A DNA stretch of 64,000 nt, taken from NCBI GenBank assembly GCA_023055355.1, contig JALJCS010000052.1:17501-81500 (forward strand). The letters are read 5' to 3'. The DNA comes from Agelaius tricolor (Eukaryota; Chordata; Aves; Passeriformes; Icteridae). The notes beneath the pieces were generated by a model that was not told the origin of the DNA, did no database searches, and was given only the letters and a program-made list of their open reading frames with translations. Numbering within the stretch: the stretch's first letter is position 1; the number at the start of each line of letters is the position of its first letter. A program made the translations under genes and the position numbers. This document shows, piece after piece, positions 58,041-64,000 of the stretch.

Positions 58041-61000
58041 TAGAATGTGTAAGTGCATCATGTCAACAGTCAACGGCTTCTGCTTAATCCTCTTGCTCCA
58101 TTGTCCTGGAGTCCTGAATGTCCCACAAGGAAAGCCCTACTAAAAGGGCTCTGATTTTAATGATCATTGCTGTCTAGACGATGAATAATGGGACTAGTTC
58201 TTTCAAATCCTTCCCTTGCTGACATCTGTAAGTTTCATCTTTTCCTGATTGTACTGGTGGCTATACATTAGTTACGACTAGAAAGGAATGAGTTTTAGGG
58301 ATATGTGGCAAGGAAATTGGTAGCTCTGCTTCCATTTCCATTGTCTAAGAAGAATTCTGGTTAGTTTTGGACTTTTCATAGACCTCTGACTAGATTGCAT
58401 TTGTCTTTGATTGAGCCCGTAAATTTTAGGCTACTAGGCTTGACCAATGAATAGAAAGGGGAAAGTCACACAGCTTAGGTGGTTCCCTTGTCAACAACTT
58501 CTCAGTAGTAGGGCGATTTCTGTCCTCAAGTTTGTTACTTCAGCTAGCAGATTATGCTCACTCCAAAAGAAGGTGAGAAGTTTGCTACCCTAAATGGTCC
58601 GAGAATTCTTCCTGCTTCTTGGTGACTCTTTTGTATGACTGGATTCTGTATTATTGGAGTTTGTTATAAAAAGTTGGATTAAATTGCGTGCGTCCGCTCT
58701 TGGGGGAAACAGAGTATTTAGCCAATAACATCTAGGCTTTTATCGACCTGAGATTGTCTGAACGGACCAGACGCTTTAAACACAGTAATTCCTGCTAGTT
58801 CCAATTCCATTTTTAGACTCGACAAACCGAATGGTAAACCTGCACCAGCAGGGAGGGACATTGGACTTTCTCCTTTTTAGAGAGCAACTAATGAAAAAGT
58901 TTCAGCAGAATCATAGCAGGCTGTAAGATAAGAAAAGCATCCTGAAAAGAGGCCAATCCTATCCTCTTAGTATTGCTAGTTGTGATTGGACATGAATGAA
59001 ATATGTCAACTCTGTGTTCCTGGGTAACATCAGTAACAGCTACTTCAGCTGCTGTAGTTGTCTCCTAAAGCTAAGAACAGAATCCAAAGAATTGTGATTC
59101 CATGGTCCCAATTCACCCTGTGATGGTGACAGGTGAAAAAGGAGTGGAAGGTGCACGGGGAAATTAACTTGAATGGCCTATCTAAATCAGCAGCCACTGA
59201 TTTCCTGAAAACTTCAACAGGTCAGTTGACCTGTTGGGATTCTTTTAATCCATGGTCATGTTTTTCTTGGGATTCTTGTAACCTTTCCCCATTCGTTCAG
59301 CCTTTGCCCTCAAGCCTTTGCTGACATTTCAAGTATCTCAATTGCCTGTAAATGTGTTCTTATTGATCATGTCCTTATTCCCTTCAAAGGGTTGTTTGCC
59401 TCAAGTCTTATTTTTGCTGGTTTTCTGCTAGTTCATTGTCAGAGGGCAGCAGGTGCTTTGTAAGAGCAAGTACACAATCCTATAGCTTGCTTTTCTTTTG
59501 ATTTGGCCTGTCTAGAAAACTGAATGACTGGACATTTCCGACAGGATTTTCTCTCCCCATTATGTTTCACCGGAAGGGCAGATGCAAATCATCTACTTAA
59601 ACTCTTGGCACGGAAGAAAATAGTGGTTTGCTGCTGCATATAGGTAGAAGCTTACAAAAGGAAGGCCTTGGGCTGAGGCCCGATACTTTGGCTAAGTAGA
59701 AAAGGACTATGGGAAGGTGAGGCCGCTGAATCAGAGGTAGATCAACAAGTTCTAGAATGGTCACGTGTTCACGGCGTGGTGTATGATGGTTGGTTGAATG
59801 AATTTTGTTATGGCTTAAAGCTGTGGAACTGATAAAGGCCTGAGTGCTTCAAAAGCCTGGTTTTTGCAAAAAAGCAGCTCTCCTCTGCACCTGCCTGGGG
59901 ACTCTGCATCACTAGGGACCCTCACTCCCAGTTTGCCAAGGAGATGATCAGTAGGAATGTTGCAGAGCTGCTGTGTCCATATGAACGGAATGGCAAAGAG
60001 TGAAGCGGTGGGTATTTTTGGGCTTTAATACAATGCTGCTGCATTGGTGCCAGTTTAGTCGGTTTTCCATCAGTGGCCTTTCTGTCTAGAAGTACACTGC
60101 CCAGAGTCTTTCTAGCATGTGATGCCATTTCCTTCCTGTTGTTTTAATACCTTCCTTCAGTTGAAAGGATGATACAATCTTTACATTTTGAAGATCCCTG
60201 TTAGGAAACACTATGCCAGAGGAGTCATTGCTCCCTTTTCTTCTGCCTCCTTTGTAATTTTCAGAGACTCATTTCAAATTTCTGCTAATGTCAAGAAGAA
60301 TACTGAGACTACTCAGCAGGGTTGAGGCTCTCAGCTGCTTTCCTCTTTCATACTGCTTCATACTGCATGTGACTTAATGGCCTGGTTTTGTCATCCGCAT
60401 TTTGCTGTGATCTGTGAACACAAAAAGAAGTCTTTGTTTTTTGCAAGAACTACCCCTAGGAGGATTTGTGTTCCTTTTGATTTCTACGGTGTTAGCCCTG
60501 TTGCAGAAAAAAAGGAGATTGTACTCTCTTCTTGTGCTCTCATTCCCTCCTCTCTGCTTTGCATGTCCTAGTTAATCTACTGCCGTGACTCACTTGGCAT
60601 CATCTCATAGTGCAAATTCTGCACAGTTGCATGGACTTACAAATGCCAGTTGCCAAGGAGCTTATATAACCATTCAAAGATTAAGGAATTGTAGGGCTGG
60701 GCAAGTTCAGCTGCTGAAACTGTAAGTGGTTAAGTCATGCCATATTAAAGAGACAGAGCAAATCAGTTCATCTAGGACTTTGAACTGGACACCTCTGAGA
60801 ATAACAGCTTGACAGCAATGACACAGCCATCTTCCTAGCTGTATTCCAGAAAGAGAAAAGGGACACCTTCAATGGTTAAGATGTTTGGCATGAGAAAACA
60901 GCAAGAAATGTAGCCCAAAATACTTGAGCCAGAGAAAGTGCATTTTTCTCATGAGAATTTTGCAGTTGTTCTTTCTTGTCTGTGCCTTTACTTTTCACAG

Positions 61001-63670
61001 AAGACAGGGGGGCATTTAATTATTATTGTTCTTTTGTTTTCTTTTCTTGGCCTCCCTCTTTCCACCTGCCATTAACAATTTCGCCTTTCTTGACTGGCTT
61101 GTCTTTCTTTACTTCTAGAAGGTTACATGAGGTCCTCCAAACTTGTCATAAACATTCGCAGACAGTGGAAAGGAGTAGAAGGTACATCTAAATGGACAAA
61201 ACAAACCCACAAAAATAGAGTTTTTTTACAGTCTTCCGTGAGAACAAGATATCTTTGAACTGAGTAATGCTTTAACTTTTAGTCCACTCATTACTATTAT
61301 TACAAGTGTTTGGACTTTAGTACATAGCCTTTGAAATCATCCAGCCCAATATTTTTGGCTAATTTTTTTTTTTTATTTCTCTCAGGGACTTTGTTTCTTA
61401 AGGAATAGTCCAGAGCGAGAGCGTCCACGGTAGAGTTATGCTGCCATAATAAAAGCGTCGTAAATTCTGGTACAGTTTGTGCTGGTAATAGGTCTAGGAA
61501 AGAAAGGTTTTACATCTTTTTTGACTTTCAAATGTAACCATTATTTGAAACAGTTAAGAGTCGGGCTTTCCCCCCCTCCAAAATACTTCTCTCTGGAATG
61601 TTACTCAGGGATTACACATAAAAGCTCACCCCGTAAAATATGTTGTGGATAATCTGCAGTAAGCGCAGCTTAGCAGCTAGAGATGATTATGTGGGTTAAA
61701 TGACATTCCTTCCTTCTGCGGTGATGGAAACTCTGTCTACGCAGACATACTCAACAAAAGTTACCATGGCTTAGCTCCTCTCCTCAACTTCATGTGCATT
61801 TTAAAACTTTCCAAGAAGGTGAATTCAAGCTCCTTCATTGCTCTGTGCTGGAGTCCCAAGAAAATATCAGTGTGCTTTTTGTCATTTACAGCTGTCATTG
61901 CTTAGCTCTTGAACATGAGACTCTCTCATGACTGATGAAAGTTGTCTAGTTAAGAGTGGGTCAAAGACACGCTCCTGCTCTAGAAGGAGATGAGAAGGTT
62001 TCTGCAGTCTTTGTCATCTCTACTGCTTGTGATTTCTATACAAAACCAGTGGGAAGTTTTCTGAAGGCAGTCCAGAAGCTGGCAATATGGACAGCTTACA
62101 ACCAAACACTTGCTGCACTGCTACCACGGTGATACCAGGAAGGACTTAAAAAATTTAAACGGGCAAACAAAGCAGTTGGAAGGAAAAGAACATTAACCAT
62201 TATTCCATGCTTCTAATATATCCTCCTTTAAGTCATCATTTTCATGCCGTTTAACGGCTTGCGTTGGTGTCCCTCAAAAGGAAATCTGAGACAGAGTAAG
62301 CTTTTGAATGCAGTAGATGTGACACGTGCAGGCCAAGTTGCCTTTGTTGACATCAAATGCCAGTTATGCTTGAGCTACCCTTTGCTTAAGGTACTTCGCT
62401 TACACGAAGAATTTTACTCATCATTGAGCAAATTTTGCTGTCATGATTGAGTAAATTTTATTCATGATAGAGTGAATGTTACTGTCACTCAGAATTTTAC
62501 TGTCATGATTGGCATTGAAACTTTTCAAGGAAAGCTCTGGATAGCAATGTTTGTGAAAAAACAGTATTTTATCTCCTGTATTTGTGTGAAGCAGGTAAGC
62601 CTTTTGCTGTCACCAGTGTTGCTTACCCTTTCATGTCATATCCCTCTTCATATCCATATTCTGCTGAAGGCTTATTAATCTACTTTAAAATTGGCACGTG
62701 GAATAAGACTCCTTTTCCTTTTTGAAAGCTAATGTCATTTGACCTACTGACAGTAAATAATTCATTAATTGTAAGTCCCCAGCTAGCATCTTTTACGCAT
62801 ATTCTAACCTTCCAAAGAAGTAACAAAAACACTCTCCAATACTTTGCTTTCTTAAGCACACAAAATGCTTCCCTCCTTTGCAGTTGGCATTGTAAAATGA
62901 ACCACATCTCTGCAGCATTTTAACGTGCACCATATTTAACCAAGTAATTCAAAAGAAATAAAAAGCAGCCCCTTCGATTTGGAAATATTTTTGAATTGTT
63001 TTTGAATATACAAAACCCTTACCGTACGCATTGCATGCAGATTTAATCGTCGTGAAAGCAAACCCTATGTTTCTGTTCGGATCGCAGGGTTTTCCAGTTT
63101 CCACAATTGTTCTTGGCACAGTTTTCTACTTATGTGACTGTTAGGACACTCACAGGTACTTCTAAGGTACTGTAGTAAGCGGAAAAGGAGGAGAGGCTGT
63201 GCCTTATTTCTGGCTTCCTTTGGTTTTCTTTTTGGTTTTCTTCCTCTTGCTCTTTTTCATGTCACCTTTCTAGATACTGTGATTTAGATTTGCAGTTTAC
63301 TAAGCTGTGTTTTCTGTCTGGAATTCTTTGAAATTCCGAGAGGAACCCCACCGGTAAATATGCATCTTTTTATGATTTGCTAGCTACATAGAAAATCTTC
63401 CTGCTGCTCTAAAATGCTTTTATTGGATATGCATTTTTATCACCATTCCAATGAAAAGAAAAGTTCCTCTATTCACTGCTTTTGTACTGGATTCAGTTCA
63501 ATGTGCGCTAACGGTGCAAAAAAGTCCTGCTGGAAGAAAGGATCTGCATACCAATTGACCAAGACATGTGCTACAAGGGTCTTGGAAAGGTTCAAAGTTT
63601 CTCTACCTTTCTGGCAGTCTGTCTTCACAGCAGGACTTGATGAGGGATTTTGCTGGCGTTTCTTTGACAG
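58041..63670. other. AT-rich unassigned sequence
   Basis: No repeat family, long frame or paired splice sites could be supported. A TTTTTTTTTTATTTCTCTCAG acceptor-like tract ends near 61384 without a clear exon. A short irregular repeat of GAATTTTACTGTCATGATTG type occurs at 62405-62515. Confidence 0.4.
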
Positions 63671-63724
63671 AAAGCAATAACAAAGCAAGCAAAATGGAGC
63701 AGCAAAAGAAGATAGCAGCAAAAG
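63671..63724 (+). other. candidate 54-nt exon
   Basis: The acceptor GGCGTTTCTTTGACAG ends at 63670 and a GTACAT donor starts at 63725. The frame SNNKASKMEQQKKIAAK is open, phase 1 to 1. No family was recognised. Confidence 0.25.
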
Positions 63725-64000
63725 GTACATTATCCCCTCTGTTATTTATCATTGTCGAAAGAGATTTTTTCTCGCCATGTTACATCAAATACCTTAGTAG
63801 AGCTAAAGACTAGAAAAATGCCGCTCTGTTCTGGTTCATTAAAAGCAAAGCCATCTGTGGACAGAAGTGCCCAGCGTGATGCTGGGAACTCCTAGCTGGT
63901 TTCAGTAAGCTGTCTGGAGAACGGCATTTTCGGTGGGCTTTACTAGCGTGTCTGTAAGGAGGGGAGTTTATGTGCAGCTTTGAGCCCTGAGAGTGCCATA
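63725..64000. other. no gene recognised
   Basis: Low-copy-looking sequence to the window end. Confidence 0.3.

Overview
This is eukaryotic, bird-type genomic DNA, most likely from a songbird. The signs are CR1 LINE 3' ends carrying the ATTCTATG tail, several endogenous retrovirus (ERV) remnants and solo LTRs, short GT-AG exons separated by introns, CpG-rich islands, and last exons that look like a maestro HEAT-like repeat (MROH) gene, a family expanded in birds. There are no bacterial operons, tRNA or rRNA genes, or CRISPR arrays. The density of ERVs and tandem arrays, together with fragments of unrelated host genes, resembles a W chromosome, a germline-restricted chromosome or an unplaced repeat-rich scaffold. 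That placement is inference.

Layout. 1-2.9 kb: short tandem repeats and a two-copy ~346-bp repeat. 2.9-10.2 kb: a diverged macrosatellite of about five 1.2-1.7 kb units. On the minus strand the best-preserved unit carries a chain of GT-AG exons whose reading phase joins across four introns, which suggests a tandemly amplified multi-exon gene. A diverged exon (10291-10501) and a plus-strand TATA promoter candidate (10857) lie at its edge. 11.56-14.17 kb: about fourteen copies of a ~190-bp satellite. 14.17-21.0 kb: a minus-strand class I (gamma-like) ERV with one LTR, env, integrase, RNase H, RT, protease and probable gag pieces, all damaged; its LTR cuts into the 190-bp satellite. 21.7-22.1 kb: an LTR fragment.

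23.9-25.1 kb is a CpG-rich island followed by an AT-rich ~300-bp repeat, and the same AT-rich repeat recurs at 32.85-33.93 kb. Between them are a plus-strand LTR, a minus-strand LTR, four minus-strand exons of a RapGAP-domain gene (29383-30836) and a possible signal-peptide exon (32004-32147). 33.9-35.1 kb: four plus-strand exons of an MROH-like gene. 35.5-40.9 kb: a minus-strand ERV-L-like element with gag, protease and RT remnants, a primer-binding site and LTRs of two families. 42.0-44.0 kb: the last two exons of a THUMPD2-like methyltransferase on the minus strand, with the motif Asp replaced by Phe. 44.7-45.0 kb: a minisatellite. 45.7-46.1 kb: LTR and env scraps. 47.7 kb: an orphan exon candidate. 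49.2-50.6 kb: a CR1 copy split by a solo LTR with a 6-bp target duplication. 52.7-53.1 kb: a second CR1. 54.4-57.1 kb: a CpG-rich ~430-bp satellite with about six copies. 57.1-57.9 kb: an env transmembrane-subunit remnant with polypurine tract and LTR start. 58-64 kb: mostly unassigned AT-rich sequence.

The strongest new signal is the macrosatellite that appears to be an array of a spliced, coding-like unit. The host gene pieces (RapGAP, MROH, THUMPD2) look like unlinked genes brought together by duplication, or retained in a degenerating region.
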